A stretch of 64,000 nt of DNA from Citrobacter koseri (lineage in GTDB: Bacteria; Pseudomonadota; Gammaproteobacteria; Enterobacterales; Enterobacteriaceae), in the NCBI GenBank assembly GCA_900446925.1, contig UAVY01000009.1, positions 104,938 through 168,937 on the forward strand, in the 5' to 3' direction. Under the pieces are notes generated by a model. That model was given only the letters and a program-made list of their open reading frames with translations, ran no database searches and was not told where the DNA came from. The translations under genes and the position numbers were made by a program. Below, piece after piece: positions 41,637-54,912 of the stretch (within the stretch, counting starts at the first letter, position 1; each line of letters begins with the position of its first letter).

Positions 41637-42407
41637 ATGAGTACGAATGAAAAAGCGGGCCATACGTTTTTAGCTAGCCTGGGCAAAACCCGTCTGCGTC
41701 CGGGCGGCATTGAGGCGACGGAGTGGCTGTTCAGCCAGTCTCAGCTGACGCCGGGCAGCCAGGTGCTGGAAGTGGCATGCAATATGGCGACGACCGCCAT
41801 TGAGTTGGTGCAACGTTTTGGTTGTTCGGTCTACGCCATCGATATGGATAAAAACGCGCTGGCAAACGCGCGGAACAATGTTGCGGCGCACGGGCTGGAA
41901 AATCACATCCATGTCATGGCCGCCAATGCCAACAGCTTACCCTTTGCCGATAACAGTTTCGATGTCGTGATTAACGAGGCCATGCTCACCATGTATGCCG
42001 ACAAAGCGAAAGCAAAGCTGATCGGTGAATATTATCGGGTTCTGAAGCCGGGTGGCCGTCTCTTAACGCACGATATTATGCTGACCAGCCAGAAGCTGGC
42101 GGAAGGTGAGCAGAACCAGCTTCAGCATGTGGTGAAATCGAATGTAAGCCCGATGACCAAACAAGGCTGGCGCGATCTGTTGCTGGATTCCGGGTTTGAG
42201 CAGGTTTTACAGCAGAACGGTGAAATGTCGCTGATGTCTCCGCGAGGGTTGATTCGCGATGAAGGGCTGAAAGGGGCGCTTAAAATTGTTTATAACGGGC
42301 TGTGCATCCGTGACAATCGCAGCCGTTTTATCAAGATGTTTCGCTTCTTTAAATCACAGCGCCATCAGTTGAATTACATTGCCTGCTGTTCGGTTAAGGG
42401 GAAATAA
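41637..42407 (+). CDS. class I SAM-dependent methyltransferase
   Basis: A 256-residue Rossmann methyltransferase: motif I VLEVACNMATTAIEL, the acidic end of strand 2 in YAIDMDKNAL, motif III-IV in PFADNSFDVVINEA, and a following LKPGGRLLTHD. UbiE/Coq5-like in order, but the substrate is unknown. E. coli K-12 lacks it at this place. Upstream, AAAATCATTCTCAT resembles half of a Fur site. Intact, with its own terminator. Confidence 0.85.
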   Translation: MSTNEKAGHTFLASLGKTRLRPGGIEATEWLFSQSQLTPGSQVLEVACNMATTAIELVQRFGCSVYAIDMDKNALANARNNVAAHGLENHIHVMAANANSLPFADNSFDVVINEAMLTMYADKAKAKLIGEYYRVLKPGGRLLTHDIMLTSQKLAEGEQNQLQHVVKSNVSPMTKQGWRDLLLDSGFEQVLQQNGEMSLMSPRGLIRDEGLKGALKIVYNGLCIRDNRSRFIKMFRFFKSQRHQLNYIACCSVKGK

Positions 42408-42408
42408 A

Positions 42409-42437
42409 GAAAAGCCAGAACAGGGTTCTGGCTTTTT
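42409..42437. terminator. bidirectional terminator between methyltransferase gene and yeaH
   Basis: AAAAGCCAGAAC and GTTCTGGCTTTTT form a long stem with a short loop and tracts on both sides; the two genes converge here. Confidence 0.88.
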
Positions 42438-42458
42438 ACTGACCTGACGGACTGATTT

Positions 42459-43893
<1,435 letters not shown>

Positions 43894-43946
43894 CAAAAGA
43901 ATTGTTGGCCCGGTAAACGGATAAAATTTTCCGGCCATTTATGCTG

Positions 43947-45882
43947 TTAAGACGATTTCCGTACGCGCAGATACCATTCGCACAGCAGGCGAACCTGCTT
44001 ACGGGTATAACCTTTCTCCATCATGCGGTCGACAAAATCGTCGTGTTTTTTCTGCTCGTCGGTTGAGGTTTTCGCGTTAAACGAAATCACCGGCAGCAGC
44101 TCTTCGGTATTCGAGAACATTTTCTTCTCAATAACCGTGCGCAGTTTTTCGTAACTGGTCCAGTTTGGATTGCGACCGCTGTTATTCGCTCTGGCACGCA
44201 GAACGAAGTTGACGATCTCGTTACGGAAATCTTTCGGGTTGCTGATGCCCGCCGGTTTTTCGATTTTCTCCAGTTCAGCGTTCAGTGACTCGCGGTCAAA
44301 GAGCTGGCCGGTATCCGGGTCGCGGTATTCCCTGATCCTGAATCCAGAAATCCGCATAGGTGACATAACGATCAAAAATGTTCTGTCCGTACTCGGAATA
44401 GGATTCCAGATAGGCGGTCTGGATCTCTTTGCCAATAAACTCGGCGTATTTCGGGATCAGATAACCCTTCAGGAACTCCAGATAGCGCTCAGCCAGCTCC
44501 TGCGGGAACTGTTCGCGCTCGATTTGCTGCTCCAGTACGTAGAACAGATGCACCGGGTTGGCGGCCACTTCGGCATGGTCAAAGTTAAACACGCGGGAGA
44601 GGATCTTAAACGCGAAACGCGTGGACAGACCGTTCATCCCTTCATCGACGCCGGCGTAATCCCGGTATTCCTGATAGGACTTCGCTTTCGGGTCGGTATC
44701 TTTCAGGCTTTCGCCATCATAGACACGCATTTTCGAGTAGATGCTCGAGTTTTCCGGCTCTTTCAGACGAGAAAGAATCGAGAAGCGCGACAGGGTTTCC
44801 AGCGTACCCGGCGCGCATGGCGCATGAGTCAACTCACTGTGATTCAGCAGCTTCTCGTAGATTTTGATCTCTTCGGAAATGCGTAAGCAATACGGCACCT
44901 TCACGATGTAAACACGGTCGAGGAAGGCTTCGTTATTTTTGTTGTTGCGGAAAGTCACCCATTCGGATTCGTTCGAGTGGGCAAGAATAATGCCGTTAAA
45001 CGGCAGGGCGGAGATACCTTCCGTCCCGTTGTAGTTACCTTCCTGAGTGGCGGTCAGCAGCGGATGCAGCACTTTAATCGGTGCTTTAAACATCTCGACG
45101 AACTCCATGATCCCCTGGTTAGCGCGGCACAGCGCGCCGGAATAGCCATAGGCATCCGGGTCGTTTTGCGCGTGGTGTTCGAGTTTACGAATATCCACCT
45201 TGCCGACCAGCGCGGAAATATCCTGGTTGTTTTCATCGCCAGGTTCTGTTTTGGCGATAGCAATCTGTTCCAGAATGGACGGCCAGACTTTGATGACGCG
45301 GAATTTGGTAATATCCCCGCCGAACTCATGCAGACGTTTCGCGGCCCACGGCGACATAATGGTGCCGAGATAGCGGCGCGGAATGCCGTACTCTTTTTCC
45401 AGAATCTGCGCGTCCTCCTGCGGATTAAACAGGCATAACGGGTGATCGTTTACCGGACTACGCTCACCGTTGGCGCTCAGAACATAAATAGGCACATGCT
45501 GCATCAAAGATTTCAGTCGCTCGGCCAGCGACGATTTACCGCCCCCTACAGGCCCCAACAGATACAGGATCTGTTTCTTCTCTTCCAGCCCCTGAGCCGC
45601 GTGTTTCAGATAAGAGACAATCTGTTCAATCGCGTCTTCCATGCCGTAAAACTCTTCGAATGCGGGATAGCGAGCGATGACCCGGTTCGAAAAGAGTCGA
45701 GAAAGTCGAGGTTCCTGGGCAGTATCGACCATGACAGGCTCACCAATAGCCATCAGTAGCCGCTCTGCCGCGTTGGCATAAGCACTGCGATCTTGCCGAC
45801 AAGTGGTAAGAAACTCCTGCAGTGTGAACTCTTCGTCCTTGGCAGCTTCATAGCGCTGGCGATAGTGATCGAATATATTCAT
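43947..45882 (-). CDS. yeaG: YeaG, PrkA-type serine kinase (frameshifted)
   Basis: A 644-residue protein kinase with an AAA+ module: Walker A is LLGPVGGGKSSLAERL near residue 110, and the C-terminal PrkA part has the family segments WIQDQEYRDP to LLCEWYLRVRKSS. One extra G (CCC on the plus strand at 44330-44332) breaks the frame after FWIQDQ; the C-terminal 145 residues are intact in the next frame, and the span is exactly one base over. It is cytosolic and sigma-54 dependent in E. coli; I could not place a -24/-12 site with confidence. Confidence 0.93.
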
Positions 45883-46314
45883 GGTATGCCGTCCTTTCGT
45901 TTTTTAGCACATGGTAAGAGCCGTTCATATGAATAGTAGAGGCTCCCGGAAGAGGTAACTGAACGACGTCTCTACTGATAAACAGCAACTCTCATGCCAC
46001 AACGCAGAGCAAGAGATCAACGTGCCCGGTGATACACCTTCTTAAAATTAAGCGTAGATGGCATTTGCAAAACTTGCCTGTGCGCATAAATGAATTTCAA
46101 TGGCATATCAATAACTCATCCGCTAAAAGTGCATGGTTATGTAAAGAAAAGAGATGAAAGTCATCCCGCGTTCATCCGACTGCAAGCAAACTGTCATCCA
46201 CTATTGAGAAATTAACCGGTTACAGAGAGTGAAACGAATAAGTAAAATAGTTGGGTTGAAACGTATTGGCAGTTACACTTTTGGCGCTAAACATTTGAAT
46301 AAGGAATATGGATT
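45883..46314. other. divergent yeaG/mipA promoter region
   Basis: About 430 bases without a gene, holding both promoters. A -35/-10 pair is not assignable with certainty by eye. No repeat or hairpin of note was found. Confidence 0.4.
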
Positions 46315-47061
46315 GTGACCAAACTCAAACTTCTGGCATTTGGCGTGCTTATCGCCACATCAGCTGGCGTAGCGCAAGCTGAAAACGACTTGACGCTGGG
46401 CGCTGGCGTTGGTGTGGTTGAACATCCTTACAAAGATTACGATGCTGATGTGTATCCGGTGCCGGTTATCAACTATGAAAGTGATAACTTCTGGTTCCGG
46501 GGCCTGGGCGGCGGATACTACCTGTGGAACGACAAAGCGGATAAATTGTCGATTACCGCGTACTGGTCTCCGCTGTACTTTAAGCCGGGTGACAGCGACG
46601 ATCGCCGACTGCGCGAACTCGACAAGCGTAAGAGCACCATGATGGCGGGCCTGTCTTACATCCACAATACCGAATACGGTTTCCTGCGCACCACGCTGGC
46701 GGGCGATACGCTGGATAACAGCAACGGCATCGTGTGGGATCTGGCCTGGTTGTACCGTTATACCAATGGCGCGCTGACGCTGACGCCGGGTATTGGCGTG
46801 CAGTGGAACAGCGAAAACCAGAACGAATACTACTATGGCGTTTCGCGCAAAGAGTCCTCGCGCAGCGGCCTGCGTAGCTACGATCCAGAAAGCGGCTGGA
46901 ACCCGTACCTGGAAATCAGCGCTAACTACAACTTCCTCGGGGACTGGAGCGTTTACGGTACAGCGCGTTATACCCGTTTGTCGGATGAAGTGACCGACAG
47001 CCCGATGGTTGATAAATCCTGGACCGGCCTAATCTCAACCGGGATCACCTATAAGTTCTGA
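46315..47061 (+). CDS. mipA: MipA, MltA-interacting outer membrane scaffold
   Basis: A 248-residue outer-membrane beta-barrel that links the lytic transglycosylase MltA with PBP1B. Signal peptide to GVAQA, then alternating strands rich in aromatic residues, ending in the barrel terminus GLISTGITYKF with C-terminal Phe. The GTG at 46315 gives the E. coli length. Intact. E. coli yeaE, which follows in K-12, is absent here. Confidence 0.93.
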   Translation: MTKLKLLAFGVLIATSAGVAQAENDLTLGAGVGVVEHPYKDYDADVYPVPVINYESDNFWFRGLGGGYYLWNDKADKLSITAYWSPLYFKPGDSDDRRLRELDKRKSTMMAGLSYIHNTEYGFLRTTLAGDTLDNSNGIVWDLAWLYRYTNGALTLTPGIGVQWNSENQNEYYYGVSRKESSRSGLRSYDPESGWNPYLEISANYNFLGDWSVYGTARYTRLSDEVTDSPMVDKSWTGLISTGITYKF

Positions 47062-47225
47062 TTGTGCATTTTTACAGTGCAATTCGTGCATCAAAACAGG
47101 GCGCTTGCGCTCTGTTTTGCTTTGCGGTGGTGCATTGATGGGGAGGATGCGATGACAGGACGTGGTACATGGGTGAGAATGCCAGCGCAGAGATGTACGC
47201 AGACAGCGGCGCCGACAGGTTGCAG

Positions 47226-47258
47226 GCCGGATAAGATGCGTCAGCATCGTTATCCGGC
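47226..47258. repeat. REP element between mipA and yeaD
   Basis: GCCGGATAAGATGCG...CGTTATCCGGC, one base different from the REP by purB. It lies between the 3' ends of convergent genes. Confidence 0.88.
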
Positions 47259-47270
47259 ATCAGTCAACCC

Positions 47271-48155
47271 TTAACGTTTTGCGACGCGAATTGTTTGCAC
47301 CAGGCGAGACGGTTTTTCTTCGCTGGCTTTTTGCGGCGCGGTGGCGTAAGCCGTTTCCACACAGACAAAGGTTTTGTAGCCATCATCCGGCATGTCGCCC
47401 ATGCTGGCGGCGAGTGCCGGGCCAGGGTTCCATCCCACAACGTTAATGTTGTGATGGTGGATGACGTCAATGTTGCGGTTCAGCGCATCATCGTGGATGA
47501 CGCTACAGGCTTCCGGGTTCAGGTAAACGCGGTCAGTACGATCCGGGAACGTCTGGACGCCGTCTGCCAGCACATCTTCTTTGGCGTCGTTCACTTTATC
47601 AATGAAACGGTCGCCAAGGCCGCTGACCTTAACTGCGGCGATATCGCCGACGTTAAAGTAGGTGTGCAGGGCAGATGTGGTTTCGAATTCGCCGTGGGCT
47701 TCCAGTTCGATCTCACAGGTTTTACCCACTTTGAAGCGCGCAAGCAGGGTGAAATCGTGCGGCCAGTACTGGCGAGTCGCCTCGCTGCTCTGTAGCTCAA
47801 ATGTCAGTACCGCGCCGTTGTCGTCTTCGTTGTGGGCTTTCAGCGCCCACGGCAGGTTACGGGCAAAGCCGTGAGACGGCAGACCCTGCTGCGCAGAGGG
47901 GCCAAACCACGGCCAGCAGATCGGTACGCCGCCACGCAGCGCAACGCCTGTTTTAAACGGCGTGTTGTTGCTCAGCCACAGCACTTCTTCGGCGCCTGCT
48001 GGTTTCCAGGAGAGCAAATGTGCGCCCTGGAGTGCAAAAGACGCCCTAACTTGCGGGTGATCGACGACGATCACGTCAAGCTCGTCGAGCTGGCGGCGGG
48101 AGAGGACAGGGGTAATTTGTTCGATGACCGGGAGAGCGAAAATTGTGTTAATCAT
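47271..48155 (-). CDS. yeaD: glucose-6-phosphate 1-epimerase YeaD
   Basis: Aldose-1-epimerase-like, 294 residues, intact. Substrate phosphate and catalytic residues fall in GAHLLSWKPAG, HGFARNLPW and LHTYFNVGD. It converts alpha- to beta-glucose 6-phosphate in the cytosol. It is downstream of gapA on the same strand with a terminator between. Confidence 0.93.
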   Translation of the reverse strand: MINTIFALPVIEQITPVLSRRQLDELDVIVVDHPQVRASFALQGAHLLSWKPAGAEEVLWLSNNTPFKTGVALRGGVPICWPWFGPSAQQGLPSHGFARNLPWALKAHNEDDNGAVLTFELQSSEATRQYWPHDFTLLARFKVGKTCEIELEAHGEFETTSALHTYFNVGDIAAVKVSGLGDRFIDKVNDAKEDVLADGVQTFPDRTDRVYLNPEACSVIHDDALNRNIDVIHHHNINVVGWNPGPALAASMGDMPDDGYKTFVCVETAYATAPQKASEEKPSRLVQTIRVAKR

Positions 48156-48186
48156 GATGCAATCCTTGGAGTTGAAAACTCTTAGC

Positions 48187-48217
48187 CATAAAAAAAGGCG
48201 ACCGGAGGTCGCCTTTT
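48187..48217 (-). terminator. gapA terminator
   Basis: On the minus strand AAAAGGCGACC, loop, GGTCGCCTTTTTTT. It stands 23 bases after the gapA stop. Confidence 0.9.
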
Positions 48218-48239
48218 GGGATCAATTTCTCATCTCAAC

Positions 48240-49576
<1,337 letters not shown>

Positions 49577-49990
49577 ATGGCTAATCAACCCTCTGCGGAA
49601 GATCTGAAAAAAAAGTTGTCCGAAATGCAATTCTACGTGACGCAGAATCACGGTACGGAACCGCCATTTACCGGGCGTTTGCTGCATAATAAGCGTGGTG
49701 GCGTCTACCACTGTCTGGTCTGCGACGCGCCGCTGTTTCATTCCCAAACCAAGTATGATTCCGGCTGCGGCTGGCCGAGCTTTTACGAGCCGGTCAGTGA
49801 AGAATCTATCCGTTACATTAAGGACTTTTCCCACGGGATGCAGCGTATAGAAATTCGCTGCGGCAATTGTGATGCGCACCTGGGACATGTCTTTTCGGAT
49901 GGCCCACAGCCGACGGGTGAGCGTTATTGCGTCAATTCGGCCTCATTAAGCTTCACCGATGATGAAAACGGCGAACAAACTAAGGGCTGA
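49577..49990 (+). CDS. msrB: methionine-R-sulfoxide reductase MsrB
   Basis: A 137-residue repair enzyme. Structural zinc cysteines are in CLVCD and CGNCDAH; the catalytic Cys is in [12 protein letters not shown] 49577 ([11 protein letters not shown]) is the family start; the frame opens ten codons earlier. Intact, followed by yeaC. Confidence 0.95.
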   Translation: MANQPSAEDLKKKLSEMQFYVTQNHGTEPPFTGRLLHNKRGGVYHCLVCDAPLFHSQTKYDSGCGWPSFYEPVSEESIRYIKDFSHGMQRIEIRCGNCDAHLGHVFSDGPQPTGERYCVNSASLSFTDDENGEQTKG

Positions 49991-50031
49991 AAAAACGATT
50001 CAGCAAATTATTCCACAGGAGCGAACTTATC

Positions 50032-50307
50032 ATGAATCTTGATGAGATGATCGACAGCATGACGCCGGAAGTTTATCAGCGCTTATCTACCGCCGTTGAG
50101 CTGGGAAAATGGCCGGATGGCGTTGCGCTGACGCCGGAGCAAAAAGAGAACAGCATGCAACTGGTGATGCTCTGGCAGGCGCGGCACAATACCGACGCGC
50201 AGCATATGACCATTGATACCAACGGTCAGATGGTGATGAAAAGTAAGCAGCAGTTGAAAGAGGATTTTGGCATTGCGCCAAAATCGATTGCGACGCTGAA
50301 ACTGTAA
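50032..50307 (+). CDS. yeaC: YeaC, DUF1315 protein
   Basis: A 91-residue soluble protein (MNLDEMIDSMTPEVYQRLST...), very like E. coli YeaC. It lies 41 bases after msrB and is probably co-transcribed. Function unknown. Confidence 0.92.
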   Translation: MNLDEMIDSMTPEVYQRLSTAVELGKWPDGVALTPEQKENSMQLVMLWQARHNTDAQHMTIDTNGQMVMKSKQQLKEDFGIAPKSIATLKL

Positions 50308-50327
50308 TGTAGCCTTTTTTGTTGGTA

Positions 50328-50353
50328 GCCTGATAAGCGAAGCGCCATCAGGC
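50328..50353. repeat. REP element between yeaC and pncA
   Basis: GCCTGATAAGCG-AAGCGCCATCAGGC, the short Y-type REP, between convergent gene ends. Confidence 0.85.
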
Positions 50354-50364
50354 AGTAAGAACAC

Positions 50365-51007
50365 CTAACCCTGCGTTTCTTCCCAGTCAGCCAGCGTATA
50401 CAGCGTGGCGCCAGCGGCCGCCATCTCCATAAAGGCGTGCGCGCTGTCCTGCGGTTGAATATTCACGCCGCGACAGCCGTCGGTAATCACATTCACCGTA
50501 TAACCCAGTTGCAGCGCATCCAGCACGGTAAACTTCACGCAGTAATCGGTCGCCAGCCCCATCACGATCAGCGTCTGTACGCCGTTCTCCCGAAGCCAGG
50601 CGTCCAGGGCGGTTTTCTGGCGGCGTCCGTTATCAAAAAAAGGCGCTGTAGCTGTCCACCTGCGGATTCTCGCCTTTATGGAAAACCGCGTCGATGGCGT
50701 TCTGCCTGAGCAGGGGATGCAGGGCCGCGCCGTCGCTATTTTGTACGCAGTGATCGGGCCAGAAGGTTTGCGCTAAACCGTCCAGTTGTCCCTGGCTGTA
50801 GGGCTGTGCCTGATGCTGGCTGGCGAAACTGCCGTGTCCGGCAGGATGCCAGTCCTGGCTGGCGATCACCGCGTCGCCGCGCGCTTTACACCAGGCGATA
50901 ATACGGTTTGCTACGTCCACGGTGCTGTCGCCTTCAGGGACGGCCAGTGCGCCGCCGGCGCAAAAATCATTCTGCAAATCAACCAGCAGTAAGGCCCGGG
51001 TCGTCAT
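50365..51007 (-). CDS. pncA: nicotinamidase PncA (frameshifted)
   Basis: Converts nicotinamide to nicotinate for NAD salvage. 213 residues when restored. Catalytic Asp is in LLVDLQNDFCAGGA, Lys in VFHKGENP, Cys in GLATDYCVKFTVLDA. One extra T in a T7 run (A7 on the plus strand at 50636-50642) breaks the frame after YSAFF; the span is one base over 214 codons. It starts 10 bases after ansA. Confidence 0.94.
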
Positions 51008-51017
51008 GAAAAGTTCC

Positions 51018-52034
51018 TTATTCGTCTGGCGTCAGTTCACCGCGTAGATTTTGCGTCATCGCGGTACGAATGGTCTGTGTATCCAGATTCTGGCTTAACA
51101 AGTAGTGCAGCTTAGTCAGCGTTGCTTCAACGGTCATATCCGCGCCGCCGATCACGCCCGCATGCGCCAGCGCGTTGCCGGTGGCATACCCACCCATATT
51201 CACCTTGCCGGACATGCATTGCGTCAGGTTAACCACCACGATACCGCGTGAACTCGCATCTTCCAGTTCTTTGAGGAACTCTTTGTTCTGCGGCGCGTTA
51301 CCGACGCCGTAAGAACGCAGGATCAGCGCTTTTACCGGCTGGCGCAGGAAGTTACGCACCACTTCGGCAGAAATTCCCGGATAAATGGTGACGACGCCAA
51401 TAGGCTGCGGCGTGATTGGGTGAACAATCAGCTCGCCTTCGCCGTGCGGTGCGGGCGGCGTACTTAAGCGACGGATATGAATTCCGGCTTCCAGCAGCGG
51501 CTGAAGGTTGGGGGAGGCGAACGCGTCAAAGCCATCGGCATGCGCTTTTGTCGTGCGGTTGCCACGAAACAGCCGATTATTGAAAAAGAGGGTGACCTCA
51601 TTGATGGGGTAATTCGCGGCGACATACAGGGCATTCAGCAGATTAATCTGCCCATCGGAGCGCAGTTCCGCCAATGGAATTTGTGACCCTGTCACAATTA
51701 CCGGCTTACCCAGATTCTCCAGCATGAAGGAGAGCGCCGAGGCGGTAAACGCCATCGTGTCAGTGCCGTGGAGGATGACAAAGCCGTCATAGTCGGCGTA
51801 ACGCGCTTTGATGTCTTCTGCGATATGCTGCCAGTCTTCCGGCGTCATATCGGATGAGTCCATCAGCGGGGCATATTCATGAATGGTGAAGTCCGGCATT
51901 TCCGGGCGGTGAAATTCGGGCATCAGCGCCAGCTGGCGCTGGAGATGGCCTGATACTGGAATGTAACCCTGTTCCGAGCGCTGCATACCAATCGTACCGC
52001 CGGTATAGGCAACGTAAATCGATTTCTTCTGCAT
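51018..52034 (-). CDS. ansA: cytosolic L-asparaginase I
   Basis: A 338-residue enzyme, intact. The two catalytic threonines are in YTGGTIGMQ near residue 12-15 and ILHGTDTMAFTASAL near residue 90. No signal peptide, as for type I. It forms an operon with pncA. Confidence 0.96.
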   Translation of the reverse strand: MQKKSIYVAYTGGTIGMQRSEQGYIPVSGHLQRQLALMPEFHRPEMPDFTIHEYAPLMDSSDMTPEDWQHIAEDIKARYADYDGFVILHGTDTMAFTASALSFMLENLGKPVIVTGSQIPLAELRSDGQINLLNALYVAANYPINEVTLFFNNRLFRGNRTTKAHADGFDAFASPNLQPLLEAGIHIRRLSTPPAPHGEGELIVHPITPQPIGVVTIYPGISAEVVRNFLRQPVKALILRSYGVGNAPQNKEFLKELEDASSRGIVVVNLTQCMSGKVNMGGYATGNALAHAGVIGGADMTVEATLTKLHYLLSQNLDTQTIRTAMTQNLRGELTPDE

Positions 52035-52068
52035 GGCAATGTTCTTACGAAGTGAAGTCTCTTATATT

Positions 52069-52152
52069 GCCGGAGGCGGTTGCGCCTTATCCGGCCTACA
52101 AATTACGCGAAACTCGTAGGCCGGATAAAACGCGATAGCATCGCCATCCGGC
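52069..52152. repeat. BIME of two REP units between ansA and sppA
   Basis: Two inverted REP palindromes: GCCGGAGGCGGTTGCGCC...CCGGC at 52069-52095 and GCCGGATAAAACGCG...ATCCGGC at 52120-52152, separated by a short spacer. Confidence 0.88.
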
Positions 52153-52161
52153 AATGGCAAT

Positions 52162-54019
52162 TTAGCGCACGTTTGCGCAGGTCAGGCAGAACGCATAACG
52201 GTTTTGTGGATCGTTAAAGGCAGCCAGTTTATCACTCTCTGCTTTTACCGCGCTGGCGGCTGTCGCCAGCGGCGCCGGGAGCATCGCCTGAATGGCTTCC
52301 GGCAGCATCGCGCGCACGGAGCCGGACATGCTGTCCATGATTCTGTCGAAGAATGTCGGTTCATCCTGATAATACTCAAGATGCCATTGCTTCAGTTTAG
52401 CCAGCTCTGCGGCTTTGGCGATGGCGTCGTCAAAGTCACCCAGACTGTCTACCAGACCATTCGCTTTTGCATCCTGACCGGTCCAGACATGCCCCTGCGC
52501 GATTTTATCAATCTGCGCCGGGGTGCTCTTACGCGCATCGGCAACCAGCGTGATAAAGCGTTTGTAGCCATTCTCAATGCTGAGCTGCATCATCTGCTGC
52601 ACTTCAGGCGGCAGCGATTTGGTGACAGAAACGTCCGCCAGCGGCGAGGTGGCGACGCCATCGGTATGCACGCCGATCGAATCCAGGCTGTTCTCAACGG
52701 TGTTGATAACGCCAAAAAATGCCGATTGAACCTGTCAGGGTGCTCGGGTTCGCCACAATGTAGCTTGCCGGGGTGGAGATCCAGTAACCGCCGGATGCCG
52801 CCATTCCGCCCATCGACACCACAACCGGCTTGCCTGCGGCTTTCGCAGCGGCCAGTTCGGCGCGAATGACTTCAGAGGCGCTGACGCTGCCGCCGGGGCT
52901 GTTTACGCGCAGCACAATCGCTTTCACTTTCGGGTCCAGGCGCGCATCGCGGATTTGCGACGCTGTCGTGTCGCCACCGACGTTGCCCGGCGTCTCTTCA
53001 CCGTCCATAATCGCGCCATTGGCGAACACGACGCCAATACCGTCGCCGGTATCGGCAGGCGTTTTCAGCGAATAATCGTAATAGCTGATGGCCCGATAGT
53101 TGTTTTCTGCTTTGCTCCAGCCAAACTGTTTGGTCAGCGCTTTTTCCACTTCGGCGTTAGACGCCAGCGCATCCACCAGTTTGTTGTCGAGCGCGTATTT
53201 CGCGGTATCGCCATCCACTTTGCTCAGCCCGTCGAGCATAGCCTGCGCGCCAGGGAAGACCTGCTGCGCGGGGATCTGACGGTTCGCCGCAACGGTGTTC
53301 AGGTAGTTTTGCCACAGCTCGCCAATCCAGCGGCTGTCCGCTTCGCGCGCGGCAGGCGACATATCATCGCGGATAAACGGTTCCACGGCGGATTTATAAG
53401 TGCCGACGCGGAAGACGTGCGTGGAGACTTTCAGCTTATCCAGCAAGGATTTGTAATACAGGCCGTTGGTTGCGAAGCCGTGCAGATCGACCGTACCCTG
53501 CGGAGAAAGCCAGATTTTATTGGCGAAGCTCGCCAGGTAATATTGCCCCTGACTGTAGCTGTCGCCTACGGCAAAGACCGGCTTGCCGCTATCGCGAAAT
53601 TCGCGCAGCGCTTTCCCGATGTACTGCATGGAAGGCTGATCGGCGCCCGCGAAGTTTTTCAGATCCATCACGATGCCGGTGATATTGCGATCGTCTTTCG
53701 CCTGACGAATGGTGTTGACGATATCAAACAGTGAGTTTTCTTGCAGGCGGTCAGAGCTGGCGCCAAACAGCTGTCGGCCAATGACGCCCAGGCGGTTGGT
53801 GCTGGATGGTTTATCGACGATCACGCCGGAAATATCCAACAGCAGCGCGCCGCGTGCAGTTTGTTGGCTGGTGTTGCCATCGCTAAGCTGCATCCAGATA
53901 CCGACGCCCACCAGAACCAGAAAGATGAAGAACAGGTTGAGCACCAGTTCCCGGACGAAATTCAGCAGTCGCCATGTCCACTTAAAAAATCCGGCAATAA
54001 ATCGCCACAGGGTTCGCAT
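52162..54019 (-). CDS. sppA: protease IV, signal peptide peptidase SppA (frameshifted)
   Basis: An inner-membrane serine protease that clears cleaved signal peptides, 618 residues when restored. N-terminal anchor [20 protein letters not shown]; catalytic Lys in [12 protein letters not shown] and Ser in [14 protein letters not shown]. One extra base in the A6 run at 52714-52719 breaks the frame after GSIGIF; the C-terminal 180 residues follow in the next frame. The span is exactly one base over. Confidence 0.94.
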
Positions 54020-54199
54020 GTATTCTCCCTACCAGATTAACATTCCGCTATCTCCGTCATACTCAGAGAGAAAGCGTATAAGATGTGGGTATCGTAATGA
54101 CCAGGCAGGCACTTGTCAGCAGGAATCACTGCCTGTGCTGTAACTAAATCCCCTCTCGTGTTAATTTTGTGAATAAATATCATTGCTGGAGTTAACCAA

Positions 54200-54752
54200 A
54201 TGGACGCACTCGAATTACTTGTAAACCGTCGTAGCGCCTCTCGTCTGGCCGAACCCGCGCCTGCGGGTGAACAGTTACAAAATATTCTGCGCGCGGGCAT
54301 GCGCGTACCCGATCACAAATCCCTGCAACCCTGGCGTTTTTTTTGTGATTGAAGGTGAGGGGCGTGAGCGCTTCAGCGCTGTTCTGGAGCAGGGCGCCAT
54401 TGCGGCGGAAGGCGATGAGAAAGCGATAGAGAAAGCGCGCACCGCGCCATTTCGCGCGCCGCTGATCATCACGGTGGTGGCGAAATGCGAGGAGAACCAC
54501 AAAGTGCCGCTGTGGGAGCAGGAGATGTCAGCAGGATGTGCGGTTATGGCGATGCAGATGGCGGCGATTGCGCAAGGCTTCAACGGCATCTGGCGCAGCG
54601 GCGCGTTAACCGAAAGCCCGGTGGTTCGCGAGGCGTTCGGCTGTCGCGCACAGGATAAAATTGTGGGCTTCCTCTATCTGGGCACGCCGCAGCTGAAAGC
54701 GTCAACGACCATCAGCGTGCCGGACCCGACGCCTTTCGTGACGTATTTCTAA
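54200..54752 (+). CDS. ydjA: YdjA, minimal nitroreductase (frameshifted)
   Basis: FMN-dependent nitroreductase, 183 residues when restored. Start [23 protein letters not shown] segments [14 protein letters not shown] and [19 protein letters not shown]. One extra T in the T8 run near 54340 breaks the frame after QPWRFF. It lies between sppA and selD, as in E. coli. Confidence 0.93.
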
Positions 54753-54912
54753 GCGTCATAGCCCTGGCAGGCGGCTTTTTCGGTGAGCGCCTGCCGATTA
54801 TTCGGCAAAACTGTCTGGATTATGAGCAAAGACGCCGGAATTCAGACACTCTCTCTTACCACGTCATGGAATGAGCGCTACCATAGCCCGATTGCAATGA
54901 CAGGAGATGTCC

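Noticed and set aside
45900..46100. Sigma-54 promoter for yeaG
   Set aside because: Expected from E. coli, but I found no GG-N10-GC pair at a suitable place that I would defend.
52955..53734. 259-codon plus-strand ORF opposite sppA
   Set aside because: Antisense shadow of a conserved protease gene.
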